A program made the translations under genes and the position numbers. From Progne subis subis (Eukaryota > Chordata > Aves > Passeriformes > Hirundinidae), in assembly GCA_022316685.1 (NCBI GenBank), contig JAKJHU010000030.1, forward strand, positions 7,714,860 through 7,778,859: a stretch of 64,000 bases of DNA. Direction: 5' to 3'. Positions 34,801-48,219 of this stretch are shown here, piece after piece. A model generated the notes under the pieces. That model was given only the letters and a program-made list of their open reading frames with translations, was not told the origin of the DNA and did no database searches. Position 1 is the first letter of the stretch. Each line of letters starts with the position of its first letter.

Positions 34801-37277
34801 TGCCTTTGATGGGGACTGAGAGGATCCTTCCTGCCTTTTCTTTAGATGGGGATAATCATTTGTCCACATTATCAGGTACTGCACATAGACACATCAGAGT
34901 AAGACAATTAATTAGCTTAATAGTTTCATCCTTTTTATCTTTCTATGTAAAAAAATATTATTAATATCCTTTTAAATACTAGGTATTAAACACTAATTTT
35001 TCATGAAAATCTTGAAGACTAATGATCTATCTTAATGAACTGTTGAAGCTAGGGACAAGAAACAAAAATTGCAGGCTAAAGCGTATGTGAGCATACAAAA
35101 ATGAGGCATATATGGTGTGGAGCTGTAAGCACGAAAGATAACTTTTTAATGAACATATGAATGTGAAACTAACAAAACACTAAAACTGAGAGTAAAAGTT
35201 GTGTATATGACAAAGGTATTTTCCATTGAATATCAGGATTTTAGCATATCCCTTAGAAAACATAAAATTAAATGAAGGTATATTTTGTAACCTGATGTAT
35301 AAAGTTATTATAAATGAGATAGTTGCCTGTGACTCTGAGTAATACAGAAGATAATAATATATTAGGGTTCCTAAGACATTTCAGAATTGTGCATTGCATT
35401 GCTGTAATCCAGATAACTGAGCTGGCTTTAAACAAGCAAGTCTGTCTCCATGGAGTACCTATGAGGACATTAGAGCCATTTGGCTGTGTCTGCGTGCTGC
35501 CTCTGGGCTAATTAGTGCTGGCACAGGGCTGCACTGATGTGAATTTGAAGCTATCTCAGCTGGAGTTAGTTCAGCTATCTGCACAGCACTACCTTACAAC
35601 TTGTTTAAATGACCCTAATGTCTAAAAACACACCTGTTAAAGCAATCACACTCCTCACTTGGCTAACATGAACATGTTTGGATCAGCTCTTGCTGTGTTA
35701 TTGTGAGGGTGAGACAGAAACAGGTGTATCAGAAATACCCTCAACACACAGAAACACACTCCTGCCTTTTCTTGCTAAAACAGGAACCCTTCAGGAAAAC
35801 ATAATGCAATGATATCAGCTGAGTTGTGATATCTGTGTTGATTGATAACAGCGTCTGCAATCAGGCATACAGTGGAAATACAGGATGACTTCCATTGTGT
35901 CACTGTCCTTACACTGCCAGTGAAGTGGGTTTGAGGTAAATATGTCAGAAGCATCTGTGTCACAGTGTTTTCAAGTAACCACTGTTTTTAATTGCAGCCC
36001 AGATTCTGCTCATAGTTTATGAACTTCAGCAAGGCTAAGAAAACTACTGCCAATTGGTGCATGTGATTTGGGCATAGATGTTAAATCTCTTTTTGAGTGG
36101 AGCAGCATCTACAGGTTTTCTTTTATTATTCTTGTCCTGCTCAGTAATGCTTTCAGGGATATCTGCCCTTTTATGTCATGTCAATTATTTTCCCATTCAC
36201 ATTCACCAGAATTATGTCAACCTTGGCCCATAAAGCTCTCCCACCCTAATTCTACTCATGGCTTAATGCTATGCTATAACATCTTAATGTTTACAGGCTT
36301 CCAAAGCCTTTTTGTAATAGTACCAAACTCCACTTACAAATAAGGTTGGCATATCTTAATATGGTCATAATATTGCTATAAACTATAATATTGGTAATAT
36401 TTTTTACAGTCTTTTTCTGTTTGCTGAGTCACTATTTTACTGCAGTAAGAATAAATCCACCAGACAGCAGTGATTCCCTCCCTCCTGTCTGGCTCACTTT
36501 ATGGCCACCACTGTATTACCCAGGTAATCAGTCCTTAGTCTTGGTGGCTGCTCCCAACAGTGCCCTGTCAGAGGGACAGCCAACATTCCTCCATGGATAC
36601 GTTGGGTTTAGGTTATCCTCTCATGTTCCTAGTCTCAGCTGACTCAGGTACCTTAGCAACAAAAGCCTTGCAGAAAAATAGTCTTTTATACAGACTAGTG
36701 TTTCATTTGCATAAAAAAACCCCTCACAAGACTCTTTTTTTGAGAAGGATGGGATTATACATGCCTCATAATTTCAAGCAGTGCTAGCTCTTGGCATGTT
36801 GTGCTCTTTACAGCCAAAACCACTTTTCCCTGTCCCTGACAAGAGAAGCAGAATTTTTTAAAATCCTTATCTTTAAAAACTACTCATTCTGCTACTTCTT
36901 TCCTTGTGCTACCAGATAATCCCCTAGATCAGCGTCCTCATTATCACACTTTACAAATTCCCTTCTAAATTTTATCACAGATTTATTTGCGGCCATAGTC
37001 TGATTCAACTGAGCTTGCCAAGTGGGAGGAAGTGAGTCAACTATTGAGTGTACGTTGGAACTTAGGAAGGATTTTCTGTCAGCAGGAAAGAAGAATGTCT
37101 GGAATAATACAGTTAATCATTTTCTCAAGACTCTCATTTCAAGACTAAATATAAGACAAGCTTTTTTATACCAGTACGATATTTTGCAGAATGATAACTT
37201 CAATAAAGGCTCGGAACACTTCTTTCAATTCAGAGCAATATCATATTAACAAACAAGAAAATAAATCCATTCTTTAC
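31896..37277 (-). other. ANGPT1: ANGPT1 intron 5
   Basis: This is a 5.4-kb intron, mostly AT-rich. A short CpG-richer patch lies at about 34500-34690. A moderately GC-richer stretch at about 35.45-35.76 kb has no recognisable content. No transposon, RNA gene or second coding region is seen. The 126-codon ORF at 33066-33446 (minus) is not recognised and lacks evidence of being coding. Confidence 0.85.
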
Positions 37278-37405
37278 CTTTTTAGGATCTGACACATTGT
37301 TAATATAAATAGTGTAGACCCCACTTTTGTTAAAACCAGATTGGTATACATCTGCACAGTCTCTGAATGGCTTTTCTTCTTCCTTTTTTGCATTCTTTAG
37401 TAAAA
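37278..37405 (-). CDS. ANGPT1: ANGPT1 exon 5 (linker and start of fibrinogen-like domain)
   Basis: The exon is 128 bp. Its first two bases (TT) complete the Val codon begun in exon 4, and it ends in phase 0. It encodes LLKNAKKEEEKPFRDCADVY, then QSGFNKSGVYTIYINNVSDPKK, about human residues 270-312. Acceptor is TTGTTTTGCAG and donor is AAAAAG|GTAAAG. It spans the short linker after the coiled coil and the first strand of the fibrinogen-like domain, including the conserved Cys in RDCADVY (human Cys286) and the NKS sequon (human Asn295). The linker is changed from the human version (NAKKEEEKP against GGKREEEKP). NNVSDP in place of human NNMPEP creates an additional N-V-S sequon, discussed in the findings. 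Confidence 0.97.
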
Positions 37406-40400
37406 CTGCAAAACAAAAAAACATGGTAATATATTACAACAGCCTTAAACATTTCTGTATCTAGGAAGTCCACTTTTGCACCCTGCATCCCTCTTGAAAA
37501 CACACAGAAATAATTGTACTGTGTTTCTTACGCTGCTCATGCATTTAGCAAATTCTAGTAAAGAACTAGTACAAAGCTCTCAGACAGATGGCAGAGTAGG
37601 CACCAGAAGAAGTCATGATACAAATAGCTAAACAGAGCATCTTGTCTGCTGAGAGGTAACACAGCATGTTCCTTCTGAGTGCAGAGGTCTGTGCCGCTGC
37701 AGGTGCTGCCACCGACTAAAGCTCTACCTGGAAGGTTGCCAAAGAATGCCCCAGAGATGGCACATGAGGGTGGAAAACATGTTCAGTTCTGACACAGATG
37801 CTCACCCAAGACAACAATGTTGGAAGAACAGAGTTTATGCTGTTCATGAAGTAATGACTTTTGAGCAGCATAGGAGCTTGGGGCAAGGCAGCTGCCTGCT
37901 TAAATTTGTTTTTTGGAAGAGTATAATTTAATTATTTTCATATCTACTTTCATAAAGGTTGTTGAATACAATAAAAGGAAAAACAGTGCTACTGAAGTCA
38001 GGTGTCTAGAGGCAAGATTTGTAGAATCCATTTGGCTCAGCACAGGGAAACAGTTAATGTTATAACATCAGATCTTGATCCTGTATATTACAGACAGACC
38101 ATTTTTATGTGAGTTTGGGCTGAGAAATCAGGAGTACAAGATGCTGAGAATCCCAGTCTTGAACAACCAGGAAATTCCCTGTAGAAGGAGTAACATCTGA
38201 GAGTGTTATTCACTTTCACAAACAAAAGTAGTATGACCCCACAAAATAGTGAAGGATATGATTTCATTCCAACAACACATATTTTAAGTACATCAGTATT
38301 CCCAAGGAAATCCATCCATCTACTCAGATTCTTAAACATGTCCTTAAGTGATGTGCAGGGTTTGGGCCAGCACTTCATTAATCCCTACAATAAGGATACA
38401 ATATTTAAGTCTTCCAGACACACTCATCCTCTGGTGACAGATACTTATTTTTCATTTTTGGCTTGAAAGCATGACTATAGATACAAAAGAGACTACAGAG
38501 TCTTATTCACTCTGAGTGAAGTGGGCTCTGCTGCAAAACTGATGCTGATGTGCTACAAGGCAATGGTCTGGCACGGCATGTGGGGCTGCACGGGCCATAG
38601 ATGGTGAGGATAATGCCAAGGGTGTGCAGCTGGAAATACTATCTTCCCTATGAACATCTCAGAGCAATATTTTAGGGTGGCAAATTCCTGCCAGAGCACT
38701 TGGTATTAATACCATTTCACAAATGGGGATATTTAAGTAAAAAAATGTTAAATATTTTACCTCAGTCATTCCATGAAAAGGTGAAAATAGGAAAATAGTG
38801 AGAAATCCTATCCTGACTGTAAGACTATACTGCTCTCTAGGTAGGCATTTTGAACAAAAAATATATTATTCTCTCCCTTTTATGTGTTTTATATTATTAT
38901 TTTAATTTTTTATTTTAAGAAACAAAAAAAAATCCCTTACTTCTTCTATGTATTTGCTTCGTTTATTATTTTTATTCAACACCATCAACAGAAATAAAAC
39001 CTAATTGATATATCTGCATATGATTAGAAAATCAATGGCTTTGAAACTCGGCCATATTTGGAAAAGGTAATGTTGGCAATGTTGTAGATTACACACTTTC
39101 CTGTGAGGTGGCAGAGAGTGAGGTCCTTAGCAAGATGCACATCAAATGTGCACTCTCTCAAAAGTGACATTTTTTTGATAAGTAATAGAACTGAGGTCCT
39201 CATGATTTGTGCTAATTAAAAACTTCGTGGTACTTTCCAACCTGAATAATTACTTGGGGCTGGAGCCAAAGCCTAGAGGAGTTAAAGCAAAGCCTCTCAT
39301 TGATTTCAGAGGGCTTTAGAATAGATCCATTCTTTCTGGCCTGACTTTCTCTAATGCTGTTGTTTCAACTGGAGACATCAGTCTCTCCTGTCTAAAAGTT
39401 ATATTTAGTGGTGCAGAGGCACTGCTCATGTACTTCAGACTTAAAACACTTATATTTTATTAGCTGTATGCAGTGAGACTATCTTACCTCTTACATGAGT
39501 GTTATACACACATTGAAAACCACTTGGAAATAACTACTAAAAAGCAATAAAGGAAATTTGAATTTGGGTCCTTTGTAACTGAAACTTAGACAAAAGAAAT
39601 AATGAATATGTTCTAAAGTTTATATCATTAAAATTTTAAACAAGGTTAGGTTTTAATATCAGAGCAAATAGCTTTGGTAATTTTATGAAGAAAGGGATCT
39701 CTAGGAATCATCCTTGGAAATAAATTAGCTTCTCATGCTTAAAAACTAAAATAAACACAATAAAAGGGATGTTTGTGTGAGAGGTGAAGTTGAAAAAGAC
39801 AGATAAAGGTCATAGATATGGCCATCTTTCCTCTTAGACACCTGAAGTAGCTAAAATCACACAGAGAGCAAATGTGTAATTTCCTAAAAACTAAGCAATC
39901 CAATACGGGGGCTTTTTGCACCAGCGGTTTTATTCCACTGTAGGCAGGAGAAGATGGCTTTCCTTGGGTGTCTCTCGCCCTTCTCTCAGGAGTTGGTGCT
40001 CCCCCTGGAAGAAAAGCCCAGCTCCTTCACAAGGATCTGTACTATTACAGATTGCAGCACAGTATATTAAGCATGACTAGCTAAAGTTCAGGTTTTCTTA
40101 ATACATCACACTGTAATTTGCAAGAACAGCCCAAACTTGACAGAAAATTAATACTCAGGAATGTTACTGGTAATGTGCTTTTAGCATAAAATATGTTTTC
40201 TCTAAGGTTTGCTGTTGTTTTTCTAACTTAATATTCCATAGAGTTTCCAAACTACTTCTACATACTATAGCTCTAGACTGGTTTTTTTTGCAACATTACA
40301 TAGACCTTGAATCCTTCATACATTAAGTAAAATCCCTGAATGATGTATTGGCTCACATATGGTAGATGTGTAAGTAATTTTTTTTAAGTAAGAAAGTTCA

Positions 40401-43400
40401 AATAAATTAGTTTTAAAACCAAATATGTAACCATTAAATTCCTTTGCCACCTTCAAGATATTGACTTTACACAAACTTCTAATGTTATCTTAGCTCTTTT
40501 CAAATACAATGCTTATGACAGAGTTTTATGTACCAGAAGAAAAAAGATAAGTCTATGTCAAGCAAAATAATATTATCATTTTTTAAACCTGAACACTTAG
40601 CCAAGATTTGGAACCTTGGAGATTTTCTTGATTGCCTTCTCTGCATGAATAAACCATGAATGGTAAGAAAGTCAAGTTCCTTTAAAGCAGCGATGCCTGG
40701 GTGGAAAGTCCTGTTTTTCTGAAGAGAAGGAGAACCTACAATAATTTTTTCACCACACTTCCAAAAGCCTTCTGGGTAATTTTTAGCCCAGTAACTCTCT
40801 CCTTGGGCTATGCTATCTGTTTATCCCGACTTGATGAGAAATCTTTCCTTCAGTTATCAGTCCTTCAGCTGTTCCTTTTCCTCCGTGCCCTGGATGATGA
40901 CTGGAGTCCAAACAGTACAGGGAGTGCCATCCATAACTGCCCAGGCCCTGTGGATGAGCAGGAACCCAAATCAATGAGTTCTCTGTCAGCCCATAGGCTG
41001 TGCAGCACCAGGGCTGAGCAGCTCTTCTGCGGCACCTGCTCCCAGGATATTAACCCTCAGCAGAAAGCCGGGGTCAGCACCCCAGGCTGTAACCCCTCCA
41101 GTTTTATTAGAATGGCTTACCTGTGCTTGCAAGTGAGAGAGCTCAAATATATTGGGCTTTTCCCTAAATCAATAGTCAAGGAGCTTTAACTGATTAATAG
41201 TTACGTGAGCCTTGTAATAGATTGAGACTATTATTCTGCTTTCAGTCGTAAAATTAAATCAATAGTTAATTAGTTTATTTCCTAACAGGTATCACAAATG
41301 GAGGATGTTTGCTCTTCTGCCCAGGTTTAAAGAAACACAAACTGACTGCTAAGAATAAGTAGCTTCTGAAGTATTTAGTAATCTAGTATTCTCCTCTGGG
41401 AAATTGAAAGAATACTATATCTGTTTTTCCTATCTGTATGGAAAGTATCTAATTTAATCACAGATAGGAAAAAAATAGAATAATCTACTTGATTTTTTTT
41501 TTTTTTTTAACTGAGATTTCTGCTTGTTTTTGAGAAAATTAAGTTGTCTCATTGCTTTTCAGGTCTCCATCAGATGTCTGGTGAGCTTGTCTATAAGCAA
41601 TAATATTAAAATGCAGCTCATTACATTGACTGAATCAATAAATTATGATCATACTTCCTAAATTATTTGAGATCTGAGCTGCTATGTTTGTGAAATCAGT
41701 TGAGACTGAGTTAATCACTAGATTCTTATGTCCTTTAGTGATTCTGACAACAAATGAAAAACAGCTGTTTGCTTTATTGCATGATAGTGACTTATTCGGA
41801 CAGATACGCAGTGATTTCTTTCGTGTCTGAGTGAATTATTGTATTTTCATGGTTTTAATGTTTTATTTACATATATCTAATTTTCTAATAGAATAGAAGT
41901 ACCAAAAAGGTACTTAAAAAAATCATTCATGCTTTTGAAGTCAGAAAGGAAAAGTCTTTCTCCCTATCTTATTGGCATATATAATTCACATAAATTTTAC
42001 CTGTGCTATTAAAAGCATCTGAGGTGAAAATTTATGTCCCCTGTTGGGCAACTCCTAAAAAATCAAAAGAAGGTTGTAAATTGATGGGTTTTACCTAAAG
42101 CTGCCACACTCCAGGACAGGGTCATACAAGGACTGCCAATGATAGTTTCTGTCTAGATCCCGAGTGCAAATAAATTTTGCCTCGATGTTGTCATTGTTCC
42201 AGACATATTGTGGAGAATCTTGCATTTCTGTAGGTGACCCTGTGTCTCTGACCTCTTTCCCAGCCATTTGGATGCAGCTGCTGTGCACCAACAAAATTCC
42301 AGTTACGATGGCAAATAATGACTGGCTTGTGAAGAATCAAATCCAGAAGTTTGTTAATGTTATCCAAAGGATGTTGCTCAAACTGTTACCCAGTGAGGAG
42401 GCCTGGAACACTGCCCACACAGACATATATGTTCCCCAACTCAGCAGCAGCAACCACAAACAGACCTGACAGAATAAGGTGAAGATTTTGTTTTTGTTTT
42501 GAGGAGGAAAAAATATGCAAAGACTGACAGTTTTTGCTGACTTACAGCCAGAGTTATAGTCTGCTATATGTGTGTCCTCATCTTGCATACACCAACCTCC
42601 ACTTGAAAACAAACATTAAACAGCAACCTAATAGCTGACTGACACCCGATATTGCCTGCAATAAGATGACCCTGTGACAACACCATTGTGTTGCAAATGT
42701 TACACAAACCAAAGGAAAAAGCACAAATCTGAAGGCTGATTTCAGTTCAGGTCTGCTCTCCAGATAACTACAGTGATGCCTAAGAACTGAAATGTAAGCT
42801 ATGCAACAGCTCACTTGGCTCCCTCTTAAAATGGACTTGAAAGCACATTTCAATTTAAGTTCATATTACACACTATCTGTTTTGATTCCAAAAAACCAAG
42901 TTTCTGGATTATTAAAGCTATCACTGTCACTGAATATAACCAATGCAAGAAAATAATTAGAAAATTACAATCCTTTGAGATGTATGAAATAAAAAAAAAA
43001 AAAAAAATGCAGTTACTCATTCTTTATAAAGTATCAGGAGTTTTTATGCTTCAAAAATTTCTCCAATGCCAACTTTATTTCCGATTTTATTAATTCACTG
43101 TTTTATTTTCAACTCCATAGAGTCTGAAAATCTCAAAAAACCAAAACAAAATGGGGGATATTAGTATGACAGCTACTTCTCTTGGAGCCCAGCAGTCTTC
43201 TCAGATACGTCATTTCTTGTGTACTCAATTTTGCTTACTAGGGAGGTGAAAGAAAGTTTAAGACTGGAGTTTGGACATGCATTTTCCTTTCAACAAAGTA
43301 TGCATACACCAAAATGCTTTTAAAGCTAATATTTCTTTGTGACATTGCTCTGAATCTGACAAAAAGAGCAGGCCATTTGCAACTTGGAAAGTTCATTTTG

Positions 43401-46400
43401 ACATACTGGAATAAAATATTTCTGTTCTGGGAACTATGGCTCCATAATCAAGTTTACAGATTATAAATTTGCAGAATCTAGTGTAAAAAACTGTATTGTC
43501 AAGGCCCCCATTATTTCCAAATGAAGTTACAAGACTAGATATCCCTGGTTACATTGCTGCTCCGGCCTCTCCAGTGCCTCATCTCCAGTATCAGGGCCCT
43601 AGAAGTCATGGGGCTTCCTCACTAGACTTGATCTTTCAACCATCATCTTCTGTTTTTTTCTTCTTATACTCCCATAATTACTTATTTTCTTCTTATTTTC
43701 CTTTAGGACTTTTCACCTCAGGAGGGCCCTAAGATTTTGCAGGAGCTTGGCTGACACCTGGCCTGAAAAAGCTCTTCAATATGAACAGATGTTCAAAGCA
43801 GATGCCTGGAGAACAGCATAAGTGCAGGAAAGCATATCCAAGAACTTACAGTTTAAGTTCTTCCCCCACCAGATGTAATATCTGCATCTTTAATAGGTTT
43901 TGAAAGAATTCTCCTCCATTGACTTCTCAAGTTAACGTTTTTGAAGCCTTGTTAATTTTTGTCATTCAGCGTCCCATGCCAAGGAACTCCATACACATAC
44001 CATGTGAAGGACAACTTCCCACTGTTAGCTTTTAACGAGAGTGTTCCAGCTGGTGACAATATATTCTTAGGTGAAAGTGTCAGTAAGTCTGCACCCATGC
44101 TATACAAGTCACCTGCAATTTCTGCTGCAATCTCCTTCTATTATCTTTTGCACTGCCTGAAGTATTTTTCATAGGTTTAATTAATGGTATTTCACATACT
44201 CAGTCATCTGTCTTTGTAGGTTTTTGTTTTTTTTTTTTTTTTTGGTGCAATGTGGGTTCCAGTACTTTATACAGCATTTGAACACACCATGGATTATGTG
44301 GTACAATATTTTTTCTGATTTTCTCTCTATTCCTTTGTAACAATTTTAAAAATAATATTTTCGTTTGGGCCATTAACTGGCAAGTAACACCTCCTGCATC
44401 TTTCAAGATCTCCCTGGGAGCTTACCTTGAATTAATATGAGTGTTTTAAAAGGTGAGAGAAAATAAAACTCTAGAATTTCTTCCTTAGGCACAGTAATTT
44501 GCTGGATAATAATAACAGAAAATGCTGACTTTCATTAAAATGTTCAGACTCTATGACAGTACAAGCGTGTGTATAATGCACATACACATGCACATTTTGA
44601 ATGTCTAAAGGAGGACTTAGTCCTACCCCAAACACGGTGCAATCACAAAATGTCACTTACAGGAGCAGTGCTGCTCTGGCTATATCTGTTGGCTGTGGAC
44701 TGGTTCCATAGCCACAGAATGAATCAGCTAACAGGAGATCTTGCAGAAAGTGTTTGGAATTTGTTGTAGGGGCAAAAGTGGGGAGGCAAGGTTAGGGATT
44801 TTGCTTGGTTGCTCGGTTGTTTTGTCGTTTTTTTCTTTGTTGGTTATATGAGTTGTTTATTCTGCTGGAGCAGTTCAATGATCTTGATTCATCCCTTGAC
44901 CCTACAGTCCCTGGACTGGATGGACAAATGGAAGGATTTTGTTCCCAAGGAAAAATGACCAAAGCAAAAATAGTCCCTTCGCTCTCAACCTCTAGCCCTT
45001 AATGGCTACATGCATCATCCTCGCTGCATGTGGGAGGCCCAAAGAGGTGTGTGAACATCACTTAAGTACAACCCAGAGTAACTACCAGGCCCTGCTGAAG
45101 TGCAATTAGCAGGGCTAGAATGATTCTACCAGCCTCGGCTGTAGTCCAGTACCAGATTCGTTAGGAGCACTAAGGTTCATTACATAGAAGGATTTGAATC
45201 AACATTTTTAACATGGGGAGGAAAGAGAAAAGTTGTAGTCAATTAGATGTCTCAGGTTAACGTTTATAGAAATGTTTTAGCAGCTAATAGAGCATTACTT
45301 TGCCCTCCCACACAGCCTCTAAGTGTGTGCAGTAAGAAAGGCAAACAATTGTATAGTGAGAGCACTCAAGCTATCCAAGTACTTATTAAATAAATCATTT
45401 AAAGCAGAATTTCCCTCCTGTAGGGCTGCAGGAATTAACTCGGTTTTGGAAAAAACATTAACGTAGAGAGCTTTCACCCTCTCCAGGGAATAATTATTTA
45501 ATACCTAATAAATTATCTACAGTTATCAAGTTTGTTTCCCAATAAATCTAATCTCAGTGACTGGCAAGAACAATAATAATTCAAATCACTGTGCATTTGA
45601 AAGAAATCACTTAAGAATACCATAAAATGGTCCTCATTAGTGAGCTGCAATAGAATGCCTTATGGCCCATTTACAAAGAGATAAAGACACTTAATTATCC
45701 AGCTGCAATATAGTTCCTTAAGAGTTTCTGCTTGAGACAGCAATTTTGTGAGTAACTAGCTATTCACTGAGAGGAGAACTAAAGAAGTCTTTCACTAACT
45801 GTACAAGGAGATTAAGTTGCTGGCATTGTTTAATATTTCTAGTGTCCGTATTTCTTTAATTGATTTCTGTTTTTCCACACAGACACCCTAACTGTGCATT
45901 TGATGTTTCCATCTGAGCAATGGTATGCATACAAAGAAATTTTTTCCTAGCAAGCCATTTGTGTGACACCGACAGTGCTGTTAGTTGGTTTATATGTGCT
46001 GATATTCTCTGTAATATCTTTGGTGTGAGTGAATAATGCCAGTTTCACAAAACTGAATGAAGAGGGATTTGGCACTGACCTATACTGTAGGAATGAGGAT
46101 GGGTAATTGATTTTAATGTCAGCAGTCAAAAATTTATATACACTTCCAGTATAAAGTTTTCAGTACAACTAAATATTGACCTCCTGCTGTGATCATCAAC
46201 AAGTTAATAGGGATAAAATATCAGAATCCACAACTCTGCTTCAAAGAATTTAAATAATTTCCACTGACATAAAATGTCAAATGTTGCACAATCAAATTTA
46301 CTTATTTCAGAACTGAATCTCTATTAAACTACAGCCTAAGTTGCTACTACTTAATATAATTTGTTGTGTTTTATTTGAAGCATAACTTTGAAATTAAGGT

Positions 46401-48060
46401 ATTCTTGCCTAAGCAGGGTATGAAAATATTTTTATTTTTAAAACATGATGATTTGGAATTGATAATTTTTTAGTTTTAGAAAAAAATAACAAAGGTAGTG
46501 AGTCATATAAATATAATAACTGACATCATTACCTTTTATCAGATAATATGGAGAAAAAGGGCACTTATAGTTGTAAGTCAAGCCATCATGAAACAACTCA
46601 CTTAGACAGAAGTGACTTTGTTGATCTAAAAGAGGTCCAGACCTGAACTCTGAAGATGTTAGGAGAGTCACATAAGAACTGGCCCCAAAAAGCTCTCCAA
46701 CAGAGCCTTTTGAGTATCTCTGAAAATTGCATGTCAATAAAAAGAGTCTTTAACAAAAACAGGAATTGTATAGCACCTGAACAGAAAAAAAACAAGAAAC
46801 ACAAAAGCTGGTGCTGACGGGTTTGTTTAACTGAACATCTACATGACCGCACAAAGTCAGAGCAGCCTCTGACTGCAGCCCTGCAGCACTTTCCAGTTCA
46901 TCTGCTCAATGGGATCCAGCCACAGAGAGAGTAAGGGGACCCCCTCTTCCCTGACACAGGGCAAAGGAAAGATTCAGTTTTTCCCCAGCTTTCAAAATAT
47001 AAATAAGAGCAGATCACATATTGGAATGTATCTTTGCAATAGTGAGTTTTGTGAATTGCCGGTGAACATTTCCTGATAATGATCTTCTGATCTTTTTTTA
47101 AACTAAAAGTATTTCTGTTATGCTTATGATATCTTAATGAGAATTAAAACCTCATGCTCATAAAATCTCTGAAGATGGAGGAAGTAGAGAGAAACTGATA
47201 AAATTGATGTTTTCCATAATCTTGAACACATTATGTCAACCTTAGCTGAAGTGATCTGCTTTGACATCTTTGGGGAAGTTAAAAACTGTGGAACACCAGA
47301 TGATTTCAGTGCATTAAGCTGGATTTTGTTTAAAACTTTGGTGTAGGCATTCTAACTTTGTCAAGTCTCAGGTTTTTAGTTTTTTCTTGAGCAATAAAAA
47401 TTTTGAAAATAATTAGTATATAGAAAGCATCATGCTTTGCTATTACACTGCAGTATATTAGAACACATTGATAATTAAAATTCAGTTTCTGGTATAAGAA
47501 AAAAATGTCTGTCACTTTATTCATAAACTAGTTTCTTAAATGTGTTTCAAGCACAATCCTGATCCACCTCAACCCTAGAGCTTTCAGCCAAAGCTGGCCA
47601 AAATCTGTGTACCTGGCACAAAAATTCTTCTATGTTTCAAAAAAAAAATAGTGAAGTGATTAATGTGACACACTCTAAGTTTCTGCTTCACCACTTAAAT
47701 CTCATCATGTTGATAAAAACCTTAATAATGTCAAGGATGAGGTACTAAGAGGAGGCATGGGCTTAAGGAATGAAATATTTATAGGGAAATGGTATCAGGA
47801 AAAACAAGCTGTCACCTCAAAATATGTCTCAGAGGAGTACTGATGTTATTCTTTCCATGAACAGAAGAAAAATAATCAAGAATTGTATCATAAAACCTTT
47901 CTTTTCTATACTGCTAAAATCCAGTGGATTTAAATATCCTTATTATTGTATTCCAATGTATGGCTGATTCAGTATAACAGAAAATGTGTCTTATTGAACA
48001 CAGTAAAAATATTAATATTTAAAACTACTGTTCTCTTTTTCTGTCCTGTGTTCCCACCAG

Positions 48061-48219
48061 GATTTTTGATTTGGTTTGGTTTTGGCTTTTTGGGGTTTTG
48101 GATTTTTTTTGTTGTTGTTGTTTTGTTGTTGTTTGGTTGGTATTGCTTGGTTTGTTGTTGTTGTTGGGTTTTTTCTTTGTTTGGGGTTTTTTTAAATTTT
48201 GGGTTGTTATTGTTTTTTA
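48061..48219. repeat. T/G-rich low-complexity tract
   Basis: About 160 bases are almost entirely G and T on the plus strand, mixing GTT, GTTTT and TTTTGGGG-like units with no single period. It reads as C/A-rich on the ANGPT1 sense strand. The 93-codon ORF across it (47946-48227) is a by-product of composition. Confidence 0.8.
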
